From contig JADJAA010000001.1 in the NCBI GenBank assembly GCA_016704485.1, positions 682,001-746,000 on the forward strand: DNA of 64,000 bases. The letters run 5' to 3'. The stretch comes from Flavobacteriales bacterium. GTDB lineage: Bacteria > Bacteroidota > Bacteroidia > Flavobacteriales_F > PHOS-HE28. Positions 35,967 to 44,122 of the stretch are shown here, piece by piece. Under the pieces are notes generated by a model, which saw only the letters and a program-made list of their open reading frames with translations, did no database searches and had not been told where the DNA came from. The stretch's first letter is position 1, and every line of letters begins with the position of its first letter. Both the position numbers and the translations under genes were made by a program.

Positions 35967-36854
35967 CTATTTCCTATATTGTTTCTGCGCTAGCTTGAGT
36001 TGTTTCCGGATCTGTTTCACGAACGATCTTGGCTCCATCACTTGAGCATCTGCGCCATATTGTATAATTCGTTCGATCAGGTCCTTGTTCGGACGCAGTT
36101 TCCAATGGAACGTGACGTGATCTCCTTTACGCTTCCCTTCACGTTGTGAATGATGCCAAGGACGCAACCGCAGTTCATTCGCTACTTCCGATACAAAACG
36201 CACTTTCACTTTTTCAACTTTTGCGGTGGTCGCATCAACACCGACAATTTGCGCAAACCGCTTACGAACTTCACCTACTTCTTCCGCGGTGATGGTCGCG
36301 GACTTTAGAACCACCAATATGACCTTATCCAGGCCATAGGAGACCGGCCGACCATTCTGGGTTGCTATTCCTAATACGAACCAACGACTTTGGTACTCTC
36401 TAATGCTCACAGGATGGATCGAATATTCTTTCACCTTTCCTTTCTTGCCTGTCCGTGTGGTCAGCACCACTTCTTTGTGTTCACGGATCGATCGGAGGAT
36501 CTGTGGCATATGGCTTAAACCCTTCAATGATCCTTCCAATTCCAATTGCGCCGGTAATTCCTTTACCGTAGTCTGGTCCTGAAACAACTTGATCAGTTGC
36601 GCTCTTTCCATCAACTGAGAAAGTACTGCGGTTCCTTTGGTCTTCGAAACGATCTGATAGGTGTTCTCCTCCCGATCGTACGCTACTTCCACTCCAAGAT
36701 CCTCCCGTATCTGTTCGATATCTCGTTGTAACGTGCGCGGACTTAGTTCAAATCCGCGAGACGACATGTACTCATGCAATTCCGCGAATGATGTTCGCTG
36801 TTGTACACGCTCAATAATTTGCAAGTAACGTTGGAGTTTTGTGGAATTGGGCAT
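35967..36854 (-). CDS. WYL-domain transcriptional regulator
   Basis: The 295-aa protein has an N-terminal helix-turn-helix (YLQIIERVQQRTSFAELHEY, then ELSPRTLQRDIEQIREDLGV). A central WYL domain is present (YSIHPVSIREYQSRWFVLGI, with VSYGLDKVILV), and the C-terminal WCX-like region reads KDLIERIIQYGADAQVMEP. WYL proteins sense nucleic acids or nucleotides and often control stress or defence genes. Its target is not evident. It is transcribed toward the TPR-like gene and away from nothing specific. A -10-like box lies 4 nt upstream of its ATG. Confidence 0.9.
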   Translation of the reverse strand: MPNSTKLQRYLQIIERVQQRTSFAELHEYMSSRGFELSPRTLQRDIEQIREDLGVEVAYDREENTYQIVSKTKGTAVLSQLMERAQLIKLFQDQTTVKELPAQLELEGSLKGLSHMPQILRSIREHKEVVLTTRTGKKGKVKEYSIHPVSIREYQSRWFVLGIATQNGRPVSYGLDKVILVVLKSATITAEEVGEVRKRFAQIVGVDATTAKVEKVKVRFVSEVANELRLRPWHHSQREGKRKGDHVTFHWKLRPNKDLIERIIQYGADAQVMEPRSFVKQIRKQLKLAQKQYRK

Positions 36855-36858
36855 GGTG

Positions 36859-36866
36859 CAAATATC
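36859..36866 (-). promoter_or_regulatory. -10-like box of the WYL regulator
   Basis: The minus strand reads GATATTTG (one base off TAnnTTTG), 4 nt before the ATG at 36854. This is weaker than the other boxes. Confidence 0.35.
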
Positions 36867-36929
36867 GGTACGACAGGGATCGACGTAGCCGCTGTTACAA
36901 ATGTGAATGAAGAAAGATCAATCGTGCAA

Positions 36930-37961
36930 CTATTCCTTTCCGAGGAACGCATCCCACCCTTGTGCACGAAGTTCGTGAAGGCCACCTTGCTTGTCGACCA
37001 AGTAGTAACCACTGGCCTTGTCGATCATATGACCTATGATACTGAGGCTCGGATTCCCTTTGATCTTCTCGAAATCCGCTTGGGCTACGGTAAAGAGCAG
37101 TTCGTAATCCTCGCCACCATTGAGCGCACACGTTGTAGGATCCAGATTGAATTCCCGCGCTGTCTTGTACGTCTCCGGATCGATCGGTAACTTCTCATCG
37201 TAGATCCGAACGCCAAGGTCCGATGACCTTGCAAGATGCATCGCTTCACTAGCAAGTCCATCGCTGATGTCGATCATGCTTGTTGGTCTAACACCCAACT
37301 CTTTCAAGAGCGCTGTAATGTCCTTGCGTGCTTCCGGCTTCAGTTGTCGTTCCAGAATGTAATCGTGGCCTCCAAGATCAGGTTGTGAGTTGGTGTCCTT
37401 GAAGACCTGTTTCTCGCGCTCCAGGATCTGCAATCCCATGTATGCACCACCTAGGTCTCCGCTTACGACCAAGAGGTCATTATCGCTTGCTCCGCCTCTG
37501 TAAACAATGTTCTCCTTCTCCGCTGCGCCGATCGCAGTAATACTTAGGATCAATCCGCTAGTGCTACTGCAAGTGTCACCGCCTATCAGATCTACGCCGT
37601 AATTCTTGCAGGCAAGCAACATGCCTTCGTACAACTCATCAACCGCTTCAACAGGAAAACGATTGCTCAATGCCAGTGCCACCGTAACCTGATGAGGCTC
37701 TGCGTTCATGGCATACACATCGCTAAGGTTCACAACAATGGCTTTGTATCCCAAGTGTTTCAAGGGCATGTAGCTCAGATCGAAGTGAACACCCTCCACA
37801 AGCATGTCCGTGGTGATGACCTGCTGCAAGCCAAGTGGATCGATCACTGCGGCATCATCACCTATGCCCTTAATGCTGCTCTTTTGAGTAAGATGAATGC
37901 GGCTGGCCAACCGCTCGATAAGACCGAATTCGCCTAGGGCGGAAAGTTCTGTGCGAGACAT
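36930..37961 (-). CDS. thiL: Thiamine-monophosphate kinase
   Basis: The 343-aa AIR-synthase-like enzyme phosphorylates thiamine monophosphate to the active diphosphate. Motifs: KGIGDDAAVIDP (residues 31-42), TTDMLVEGVHFDLSYM, IGGDTCSS, MIDISDGLASEAMHLA and LNGGEDYELLFTV, which bind Mg-ATP and substrate. Length is usual. No TPP riboswitch is seen upstream. A CACCTTTG box lies 5 nt before the ATG. The Zn-ribbon IS element begins 36 nt upstream of the start. Confidence 0.96.
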   Translation of the reverse strand: MSRTELSALGEFGLIERLASRIHLTQKSSIKGIGDDAAVIDPLGLQQVITTDMLVEGVHFDLSYMPLKHLGYKAIVVNLSDVYAMNAEPHQVTVALALSNRFPVEAVDELYEGMLLACKNYGVDLIGGDTCSSTSGLILSITAIGAAEKENIVYRGGASDNDLLVVSGDLGGAYMGLQILEREKQVFKDTNSQPDLGGHDYILERQLKPEARKDITALLKELGVRPTSMIDISDGLASEAMHLARSSDLGVRIYDEKLPIDPETYKTAREFNLDPTTCALNGGEDYELLFTVAQADFEKIKGNPSLSIIGHMIDKASGYYLVDKQGGLHELRAQGWDAFLGKE

Positions 37962-37966
37962 GGGTG

Positions 37967-37974
37967 CAAAGGTG
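37967..37974 (-). promoter_or_regulatory. -10-like box of thiL
   Basis: The minus strand reads CACCTTTG (first base differs from TAnnTTTG), 5 nt before the thiL ATG. The IS end at 37997 is 22 bp further upstream, so the -33 region may be supplied by or disrupted by the IS. Confidence 0.4.
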
Positions 37975-38068
37975 GCAGGAATTAGATGATCTGGGGTTAA
38001 TGGACAAAACGAATGGTAAAACCTTCTGAAAGTCCTGCCTGGCTTAGGTTAGAGGCCTTTCAAAGGTC

Positions 38069-39010
38069 ATGAACCAAAAAAGTGCTCTTTGTGTGGTGGT
38101 CCAGTTATTAACAAATACGGCCAAGGTTCGGGGTAAGCAACGGTACCGTTGCCGCACTTGTGGTAAGCAATTTTTAGGCGGCCAAACAAAGCAGCCCGAA
38201 GAACTATGGTTTGAGTATCAAGCTGGCAAACAGACTTACAGGCAGTTGGCTCTCAAGTATGGTTGTTCTATTCGGACCATACAGCGGACGTTGGACAAAT
38301 ACACAGGCACTGAAGCCAAGGCTGTTCTGCCATCTTCAGCCGTGGTTTTAATGGATACGACCTACTTCAGGAGAACCTTCGGTGTAATGGTGTTCAGGGA
38401 TGCAACTACAGGCACAGTCCTGTATAGGAAATACGTAAAACATGAGACCAACCAGCTTTATGCGGATGGTCTGAAATTCCTTCGTGGACAAGGCGTGGAG
38501 ATAAGCGCCGTTGTTTGTGATGGCCGACGAGGCCTGTTGCAACTCTGCAGAGGAATCCCGGTGCAAATGTGCCAATTTCATCAAGTAGCGATCATTACCC
38601 GCTATCTCACTAGAAAGCCCAAGTTGCCAGCAGCCATTGAGCTGCGCCAATTGACACAGATGCTGAAGAAGACCGATAAGGAAAGCTTCACTGGGGGTCT
38701 ACAACTATGGCATACCAAATGGAAGGCCTTCCTCGCTGAACGAACTGTGGAATCAACCACCGGCAAGTCACGTTATACGCACGGTCGCCTGCGGAGCGCA
38801 CACCGGAGCCTATCGTGCAATCTGCCTTGGTTGTTCACTTGGTACGACTATCCTGAACTGGATATTCCCAACACCACCAATGCAATAGATGGCTACTTCG
38901 CAGACCTGAAGAACAAGCTTCGCAATCACAATGGCCTCTCCTTGACTCGGAAACAAAAATTTATCGATGAGTTTTTGAAGGCATGCGGACCTCGCGATGG
39001 GAACGGTTGA
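38069..39010 (+). CDS. Transposase, IS256-like with N-terminal zinc ribbon (frame-scarred)
   Basis: The 313-aa product has half a zinc ribbon (RYRCRTCGKQFLGG), a helix-turn-helix (QTYRQLALKYGCSIRTIQRT) and a DDE-like core. The catalytic Asp residues are in VLMDTTYFRR and VVCDGRRGLL, the CxxH-like motif in MCQFHQVA, and the last acidic residue in TTNAIDGYFADLKNKLR, where related enzymes have Glu as I recall. The first zinc knuckle is lost because codons 5-21 are read in the wrong frame. One extra A at 38078-38083 and one G fewer at 38128-38132 would give KKCSLCGGPVINKYGQGSGK. The frame is then restored, so the protein is full length but altered. Confidence 0.75.
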   Translation: MNQKSALCVVVQLLTNTAKVRGKQRYRCRTCGKQFLGGQTKQPEELWFEYQAGKQTYRQLALKYGCSIRTIQRTLDKYTGTEAKAVLPSSAVVLMDTTYFRRTFGVMVFRDATTGTVLYRKYVKHETNQLYADGLKFLRGQGVEISAVVCDGRRGLLQLCRGIPVQMCQFHQVAIITRYLTRKPKLPAAIELRQLTQMLKKTDKESFTGGLQLWHTKWKAFLAERTVESTTGKSRYTHGRLRSAHRSLSCNLPWLFTWYDYPELDIPNTTNAIDGYFADLKNKLRNHNGLSLTRKQKFIDEFLKACGPRDGNG

Positions 39011-39157
39011 TCCGAAGGTTCCGTTCCCCATCCGATCATCGCTCAGTCATCAGGTTTATCTCTGGCAGGTTGCTCTCCAGCAGAGCCTACTTCCGTTTCG
39101 CCAGACACCCAAAGATCAGAATCGCAATTAGGTTCTCCAACAACGGTTGATAACTCG

Positions 39158-39216
39158 CCATTCGTTTTGTCCATTAGAGACAAACGTCTCCCAAAAGCCA
39201 TTCGTTTTGTCTATTA
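39158..39216 (+). repeat. Duplicated right-end repeat of the IS256-like element
   Basis: Two direct copies of CCATTCGTTTTGTCYATTA, 40 bp apart, are separated by GAGAC-AAAC-GTCTC, a small hairpin. Together with the left end this makes three copies. The arrangement suggests a tandem end duplication or an older nested insertion. Confidence 0.65.
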
Positions 39217-39445
39217 CACCATGATCTGAAAATTGTCTGAGATCTTGTAACGCAGAACCATTTTTGCCGCAGCAGGATATTACACACTGATCCGTGCTAC
39301 CCAACCCGATAACACCAATGTTATGCAGATAAGCGGATCAGCTAACTTTTTGGATAGCGATCGAGCTCAACTACTTCATGAACCAACACGACACTTTTAA
39401 CATCAAGAAAAAGGCTTCATTCCACTTTCTTTTGTACTTGAGCCT

Positions 39446-39453
39446 TACCTTTG
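39446..39453 (+). promoter_or_regulatory. -10 box of sufA
   Basis: TACCTTTG, a perfect TAnnTTTG, ends 11 nt before the palindromic operator at 39465. It is identical to the box of sufC at 55607-55614. Confidence 0.65.
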
Positions 39454-39464
39454 CTGCAAGTCTT

Positions 39465-39483
39465 GTTTAGACCGATTCTAAAT
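39465..39483 (+). promoter_or_regulatory. Palindromic operator upstream of sufA
   Basis: GTTTAGACCGATTCTAAAT is an inverted repeat (TTTAGA and TCTAAA) followed by AAGA. It is nearly the same as the site before sufC (55626-55644), with the same 11-nt distance from the -10 box. It would lie just past the transcription start, where a repressor blocks RNA polymerase. The geometry resembles a 19-bp Fur-type or an IscR-type site; the binding protein is unknown. Confidence 0.6.
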
Positions 39484-39496
39484 AAGACGCATCGTA

Positions 39497-39823
39497 ATGA
39501 TAAAAGTCAGTGAGAATGCGAAGGCGGAAGTTACCAAACTGCTTGGTACGCAAGGCCGTGGTAAAGATCATTTCGTGCGGGTCGGCGTGAAAGGCGGCGG
39601 TTGTAGCGGCCTTATGTACGACCTGGATTTCGATGACCAGATGAAAGATGGCGATAAAGTGTTCGAGGATAATGGCGTGAAGGTGGTCATTGACAAGAAA
39701 AGCATGCTCTATCTATTAGGCACAACACTGGACTTTAGCGGCGGATTGAACGGTAAGGGTTTCCAATTCGTGAACCCTAATGCGAGTCGGACGTGTGGGT
39801 GTGGGGAGAGTTTTTCGATCTGA
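39497..39823 (+). CDS. sufA: SufA/IscA-type iron-sulfur carrier
   Basis: The 108-aa A-type carrier has the three conserved cysteines: one in VKGGGCSGLMYDL (about residue 36) and two in TCGCGESF near the C-terminus. It receives Fe-S clusters from the SufBCD scaffold and passes them to apo-proteins. It lies 144 nt upstream of sufB and is preceded by a promoter and an operator shared with sufC. It could equally be named iscA or erpA; the Bacteroidota usage and the sufB neighbour favour SufA. Confidence 0.93.
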   Translation: MIKVSENAKAEVTKLLGTQGRGKDHFVRVGVKGGGCSGLMYDLDFDDQMKDGDKVFEDNGVKVVIDKKSMLYLLGTTLDFSGGLNGKGFQFVNPNASRTCGCGESFSI

Positions 39824-39835
39824 ATCAAATGAACC

Positions 39836-39849
39836 GCAACGACGCAACG
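39836..39849 (+). repeat. Short intergenic repeat between sufA and sufB
   Basis: GCAACGACGCAACG occurs here and identically at 59715-59728 between sufE and the DUF59 gene. A related form lies in the sufD-sufS gap. A 14-mer match alone could be chance. Confidence 0.3.
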
Positions 39850-39967
39850 TAATTGCATCTCCTATTATGGGCACACGTGGCCTGTTCCAGGGTGCATCTT
39901 CGGAAGCTTTTCGCTGTCGCATGATCGCGTTTAAAACCAACTGATCGCATTTGCGGTTAATTAGTAC

Positions 39968-41416
39968 ATGGCACAAGAGACAGACGATATCCTGAAGGAA
40001 GTTACCGAGAAGGAGTACGCCTACGGGTTTATCACCGACATTGAAAGCGAGAAGGCTGAGAAGGGGTTGAGCGAGGAGATCGTGCGTTTTATCAGCGCGA
40101 AGAAGAATGAACCGGAGTGGATGTTGGATTGGCGACTTGAAGCCTATCACGCATGGCTGAAGATGGAGGAGCCGCACTGGGCCCATGTGAATTACCCGAA
40201 GATCGATTACCAGAATGCATATTACTACAGCGCGCCGAAAAAGAAACCGCAGCTGAACAGTTTGGATGAGGCGGATCCGGAGTTGGTAAAGACCTTCGAA
40301 AAGTTGGGTATTTCGTTGGAGGAACAGAAGCGCTTGGTCGGTGTTGCTGTGGATGTAGTATTCGATAGCGTAAGCGTGAAGACCACGTTCCAAGCGGCGT
40401 TGAAGGAGAAGGGGATCATCTTTTCCAGTTTCAGTGATGCCGTGCAGAATCACCCTGATCTGGTCAAGAAATACTTAGGAAGTGTAGTGCCGCGCACCGA
40501 TAATTATTTCGCGGCATTGAATAGCGCGGTATTCAGCGATGGTAGCTTTTGCTACATACCTCCTGGAGTGCGGTGCCCTATGGAGTTGAGCACGTATTTC
40601 AGGATCAACGAGGCAATGACCGGCCAATTCGAACGCACGTTGTTAATAGCAGATGAAGGCGCTTACGTAAGCTATTTGGAAGGATGCACTGCGCCCGTAC
40701 GCGATGAACACCAGTTGCATGCAGCGGTCGTTGAATTGGTCGCGCTGAAAGATGCTGAGATCAAATACAGCACAGTTCAGAACTGGTACCCTGGTGATAA
40801 GAACGGAAAGGGCGGGATCTATAATTTCGTTACGAAACGTGCCCTGTGTGCTGGCGATAACAGCAAGATCAGCTGGACCCAAGTAGAGACCGGAAGTGCG
40901 ATCACATGGAAGTACCCGAGCTGTGTTCTGAAAGGCGATAACAGCATAGGGGAATTCTACAGCGTAGCCGTTACGAACAACAAACAACAAGCCGATACCG
41001 GAACGAAAATGATCCACATCGGTAAAGGCACGAAAAGCACCATCATCAGCAAAGGGATCAGTGCTGGCCTTAGCAATAACAGCTATCGTGGTTTGGTCAA
41101 GATCGGTCGCGGTGCGAAGGGTGCTCGGAATTTCAGCCAGTGCGATTCGTTGTTATTGGGTGATCGTTGCGGTGCACACACGTTTCCTTATATTGAGAGC
41201 GAGAACCCTAGTGCAATAGTGGAACACGAAGCCACCACGAGCAAGATCGGTGAGGACCAGATCTTCTATCTGAATCAACGCGGGATCGCAACGGAAAAGG
41301 CTGTTTCGCTGATCGTGAACGGATACTGCAAGGAAGTACTTAACCAATTGCCCATGGAGTTTGCCGTGGAGGCGCAAAAGTTGTTGGCTGTTTCGCTTGA
41401 AGGTAGTGTTGGCTGA
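39968..41416 (+). CDS. sufB: SUF scaffold subunit SufB
   Basis: The 482-aa protein is the main scaffold of the SufBC2D complex, on which Fe-S clusters are built from SufS/SufE sulfur. Conserved segments: AVFSDGSFCYIPPGVRCPMELS, SYLEGCTAP, KYSTVQNWYPGD, CAGDNSKISWTQVETGSAIT and ARNFSQCDSLLLGDRCGAHT (Cys near residue 392). HEATTSKI gives the Glu-His region. Length is usual. In most relatives sufC follows directly, but here sufC is 14 kb away and msrB follows 28 nt downstream. Confidence 0.97.
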   Translation: MAQETDDILKEVTEKEYAYGFITDIESEKAEKGLSEEIVRFISAKKNEPEWMLDWRLEAYHAWLKMEEPHWAHVNYPKIDYQNAYYYSAPKKKPQLNSLDEADPELVKTFEKLGISLEEQKRLVGVAVDVVFDSVSVKTTFQAALKEKGIIFSSFSDAVQNHPDLVKKYLGSVVPRTDNYFAALNSAVFSDGSFCYIPPGVRCPMELSTYFRINEAMTGQFERTLLIADEGAYVSYLEGCTAPVRDEHQLHAAVVELVALKDAEIKYSTVQNWYPGDKNGKGGIYNFVTKRALCAGDNSKISWTQVETGSAITWKYPSCVLKGDNSIGEFYSVAVTNNKQQADTGTKMIHIGKGTKSTIISKGISAGLSNNSYRGLVKIGRGAKGARNFSQCDSLLLGDRCGAHTFPYIESENPSAIVEHEATTSKIGEDQIFYLNQRGIATEKAVSLIVNGYCKEVLNQLPMEFAVEAQKLLAVSLEGSVG

Positions 41417-41444
41417 TCCGAATTCTGATACGGCCGATCATACT

Positions 41445-41885
41445 ATGAACTGGAACGATGTATTAGGTTACGCCAACCACGGTAATCCGGAACCTCCGAG
41501 CCGTGTTGAGAAAACAGAAGTTGAGTGGAAAGCTGTGCTGACCGCCGAGCAATTCCGCGTAACACGCTTGAAGGGAACCGAGCGTGCATTCAGCTCAGAA
41601 GCGTGTTCACTTTTTGAACCTGGCATCTACAAATGTGTTTGTTGTAAAACTGAATTATTCGACGCCAGCTCCAAGTTCGAGAGTGGGACTGGTTGGCCTT
41701 CGTTCACCCAACCGATCGCAGAGAATGTGATAGCGCACCACATGGATAAGACCTATGGCATGGTACGTATAGAGACCATATGCAATGTGTGCGATGCACA
41801 CCTTGGACACGCATTTCCCGATGGACCAGCGCCCAACGGGCTGCGTTTTTGCATGAATGCAGTGAGCTTGGAGAAAGTGGTCTGA
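41445..41885 (+). CDS. msrB: Peptide-methionine (R)-S-oxide reductase
   Basis: The 146-aa protein starts at ATG 41445 (MNWNDVLGYANHGNPEPPSR). It reduces methionine-R-sulfoxide in proteins. The zinc site uses two CxxC pairs (YKCVCCKTELF and ICNVCDAHLGH). The fold motif is SGTGWPSFTQP, and the catalytic Cys is in RFCMNAVSL near the end. It follows sufB by 28 nt and may be in the same iron/oxidative-stress transcript, which would make sense for repair of oxidised proteins. Confidence 0.95.
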   Translation: MNWNDVLGYANHGNPEPPSRVEKTEVEWKAVLTAEQFRVTRLKGTERAFSSEACSLFEPGIYKCVCCKTELFDASSKFESGTGWPSFTQPIAENVIAHHMDKTYGMVRIETICNVCDAHLGHAFPDGPAPNGLRFCMNAVSLEKVV

Positions 41886-41967
41886 GCGTGATCTTTCAAT
41901 AGATCCTGCCCCTGACTATCGGCACGAAATATGTATGTTCATTCTTAAAAAACAAACAATAACACAC

Positions 41968-42291
41968 ATGGCGACTTTTGAACTTTACACTGACAAAGCT
42001 GGCGAATTTCGTTTCCGGCTCAAAGCGGGTAACGGCGAGATAATCCTTGCCAGCGAAGGCTACACCGCCAAAGCATCTGCAATGAACGGTATCGAAAGCG
42101 TGAAGACCAACGCTGTCCATGACGCTAATTACGAACGCAAGAAGTCCGACGCTGGACACTCTTTCAACCTACTAGCTGCCAATGATCAAGTGGTTGGCAC
42201 AAGTCAGGTCTACACAAGCACAACTGCACGTGATAAGGGGATCGAGAGTGTAAGAACGAACGCTCCTACAGCCGGGTTAATGGAAGTTTGA
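41968..42291 (+). CDS. YegP-family (DUF1508) protein
   Basis: The 107-aa protein starts at ATG 41968 (MATFELYTDKAGEFRFRLKA). It has two copies of the YegP motif: EFRFRLKAGNGEIILASEGY with NGIESVKTNA, and SFNLLAANDQVVGTSQVY with KGIESVRTNA. Each motif makes a small beta-beta-beta-alpha fold. The function is unknown, though family members are often induced by stress. It is 82 nt after msrB and could be cotranscribed. Confidence 0.9.
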   Translation: MATFELYTDKAGEFRFRLKAGNGEIILASEGYTAKASAMNGIESVKTNAVHDANYERKKSDAGHSFNLLAANDQVVGTSQVYTSTTARDKGIESVRTNAPTAGLMEV

Positions 42292-42363
42292 ATCTTGTGC
42301 AACTAAATTAGGAGAAGAGTCCATTGAGGCTTTTTCTCATGCTTAGTATTATGCGGATCAAGG

Positions 42364-42975
42364 TCAAAATTTCACGAACCGTCCCTTGAACACTTTACTA
42401 TCACCACTTGCTTGGTAGGTGTAGACACCTGCTAGCAATCCAGGCAGGACCAGATCGACCTTTCCACCGTTAGTGGTTTGTTGATGGACCAACTGACCAC
42501 TACTATTCCAGATCGTCAGATCCACTACGGTCCCGAATGGCACCTTCAACAACAGTGTGGCCACATCGTTCATCGGCGACGGATAGAAGCGCTGATCGCT
42601 GGATTCGATCTGTTCGTACTCCACTGACCTTACTGAACTATAGCCTTCAAAGCCCAATTGTATCCGGTAAAAAACAGTGCTAAGCTCAGGTGGTGATTCA
42701 TCAAACCACTGATACGCGACGGCGTTCGTTGGATCTCCGCATATGCCTTCAATGTGGTGTACTTCGGTGAAATTGATGCCATCGGCCGAGCGTTCAACAG
42801 CCTGACCATTACATGTGCTGCCACCCTGAATGGTCCAATCGACCCGGATCCCACCAGTTAGTTCAGTGAGCTCATTATGCGCAATAAATGGATGTTCCTG
42901 AGCGCGTATGGTTGCATTGCCACACAAAACCAAGACCATGCTGCACACTATTGAATTGATCTGTTGCACGGACAT
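42364..42975 (-). CDS. Small T9SS-exported protein
   Basis: The protein is about 203 aa from ATG 42975 (MSVQQINSIVCSMVLVLCGN), with a signal peptide ending near TIRAQ. A short beta-sandwich-like region (GGIRVDWTIQGGSTCNGQAV) resembles fibronectin type III-like segments. The last 75 residues are a T9SS type A sorting domain (FYPSPMNDVATLLLKVPFG, GVYTYQASGDSKVFKGRFVK). No enzyme motif is seen; probably a surface adhesin-like or structural protein. Confidence 0.85.
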   Translation of the reverse strand: MSVQQINSIVCSMVLVLCGNATIRAQEHPFIAHNELTELTGGIRVDWTIQGGSTCNGQAVERSADGINFTEVHHIEGICGDPTNAVAYQWFDESPPELSTVFYRIQLGFEGYSSVRSVEYEQIESSDQRFYPSPMNDVATLLLKVPFGTVVDLTIWNSSGQLVHQQTTNGGKVDLVLPGLLAGVYTYQASGDSKVFKGRFVKF

Positions 42976-43071
42976 CACTGGTCGGTCGATTAGTGAACGA
43001 AATCCTTTTGAACATCGTAATTTATTCTTGACCAAGAGGCCAATAAAAATACGGAACGATCCACCGTATAC

Positions 43072-44076
43072 CTATTGGAAGTGTTCTTTAAGCACCCTGA
43101 TCGCCACCTTTCCTTGGAGAGAGAACCCGACCCCATTCCGACTCTCACGGACGCCACCTTCGGCAAACCACTTCCATATGAAACAGCCGGAGTACCATGT
43201 CTCTTTGCTGAACACATGAAAGAACGCTTCGAATGCCAAAGCTTGTGCTGCTTCATTGCGCACCGCATCCTGATCTTCGGCCCACGGTTCCTTCGCACAC
43301 GTCGATGTGTTCGTGTATCCCAATTCAGTGAAGAGTACGGGACGATCCAATCGAAGACTCAGCTCCTTTAACATTGCCAGATGCGGCTCCCACCCTGTTC
43401 GCAATTCTGCCATTGTCGGATCGCCTTTCTGGCAAAGTGGGAAATAGCCATCAACACCAATATATGCCATCCGCTTCCACAGCGGGAACCGCACTACTTC
43501 ATCCCAATTCGCCGCATAGGTCAATGGCCCATTGTATTCTTCTGAAATCCGATCGATCAACACCTGCCAATAGTTCGTGCGTTGGGTCACGAACCGTTCC
43601 ATTTCCGTACCAATGCAGAACAGGTCAACATCCAGTTCCGTTGCCAACTTCGCGAAATAAAGTACGTACTCCGCGTAGCTCTGTTCGAATGGCCCCCATC
43701 CGACAGCTGGGTCCGGCTCGTAGGCACCAGTGAATTCACCGTGGCCCAACCAGAGGTGTGGTTTCAGCATCACTTTCAACCCTCGTGCTTTGGCCATGGC
43801 TACCATTGCACGTATTCCAACTGGACGCTCACCCCACCATTGGTGGCCATTTGGATCAAAGATGATGCGCCCATTGTTGTCCGGGCCATATGCATACGGA
43901 ATGAAACAGACCCACTCGGCCCCAATAGCTTGTACCTGTGCTATGCATGTATCACCCACTTCGCGCGGCGGGGCGCTGAAACACACGCCTTGGATCTTTT
44001 GCGCATGCGTACTTTGGCTCACCGCTGCAAAGCCGATCACAAAAATTAAGACCCGTACATGATCTGTCAGCATCAT
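43072..44076 (-). CDS. GH113-like glycoside hydrolase, secreted
   Basis: The protein is about 334 aa from ATG 44076 (MMLTDHVRVLIFVIGFAAVS), with a signal peptide. It is a TIM-barrel with GH113 hallmarks: IQGVCFSAPPREV, GLKVMLKPHLWLGHGEFTG, a first catalytic Glu in LFCIGTEMERF, LTYAANWDEV, YIGVDGYFPLC and a second Glu in VLFTELGYTNTS. GH113 members are endo-beta-1,4-mannanases, so mannan cleavage is the best guess. No polysaccharide-utilisation genes (SusC/SusD) adjoin it, so the substrate is uncertain. Confidence 0.8.
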   Translation of the reverse strand: MMLTDHVRVLIFVIGFAAVSQSTHAQKIQGVCFSAPPREVGDTCIAQVQAIGAEWVCFIPYAYGPDNNGRIIFDPNGHQWWGERPVGIRAMVAMAKARGLKVMLKPHLWLGHGEFTGAYEPDPAVGWGPFEQSYAEYVLYFAKLATELDVDLFCIGTEMERFVTQRTNYWQVLIDRISEEYNGPLTYAANWDEVVRFPLWKRMAYIGVDGYFPLCQKGDPTMAELRTGWEPHLAMLKELSLRLDRPVLFTELGYTNTSTCAKEPWAEDQDAVRNEAAQALAFEAFFHVFSKETWYSGCFIWKWFAEGGVRESRNGVGFSLQGKVAIRVLKEHFQ

Positions 44077-44122
44077 ACTATGACACGACAACTATATCAA
44101 CAAAATTGCACATCAGAATTGA

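Larger units (their letters stand above)
37997..39216 (+). mobile_element. IS256-like element, Zn-ribbon variant
   Basis: The left end is TTAATGGACAAAACGAATGG (37997-38016). The right side carries two inverted copies of it: 39158-39176 (CCATTCGTTTTGTCCATTA) and 39198-39216 (CCATTCGTTTTGTCTATTA). The element is therefore 1.18 or 1.22 kb depending on which copy is the true end. No target duplication is evident with either end. Confidence 0.75.

Noticed and set aside
37962..38068. TPP riboswitch upstream of thiL
   Set aside because: No THI-box sequence was seen; the region is a short promoter and an IS end.
39158..39216. Three CCATTCGTTTTGTC copies as a CRISPR or operator array
   Set aside because: They flank a transposase as inverted ends, so they are IS termini.
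39011..39229. In-frame continuation of the IS256-like transposase past its stop
   Set aside because: The frame stays open for 72 codons, but it runs through the terminal repeats and has low-complexity Ser/Pro composition; a chance open frame is likely.
30810..39410. TTTAACATCAAGAAA shared by 30810-30824 and 39396-39410
   Set aside because: A 15-mer repeated once in 64 kb is expected by chance, and no other context is shared.
39716..40453. 245-codon minus-strand frame opposite the sufA end and sufB
   Set aside because: It spans two real genes on the other strand and has no family resemblance.
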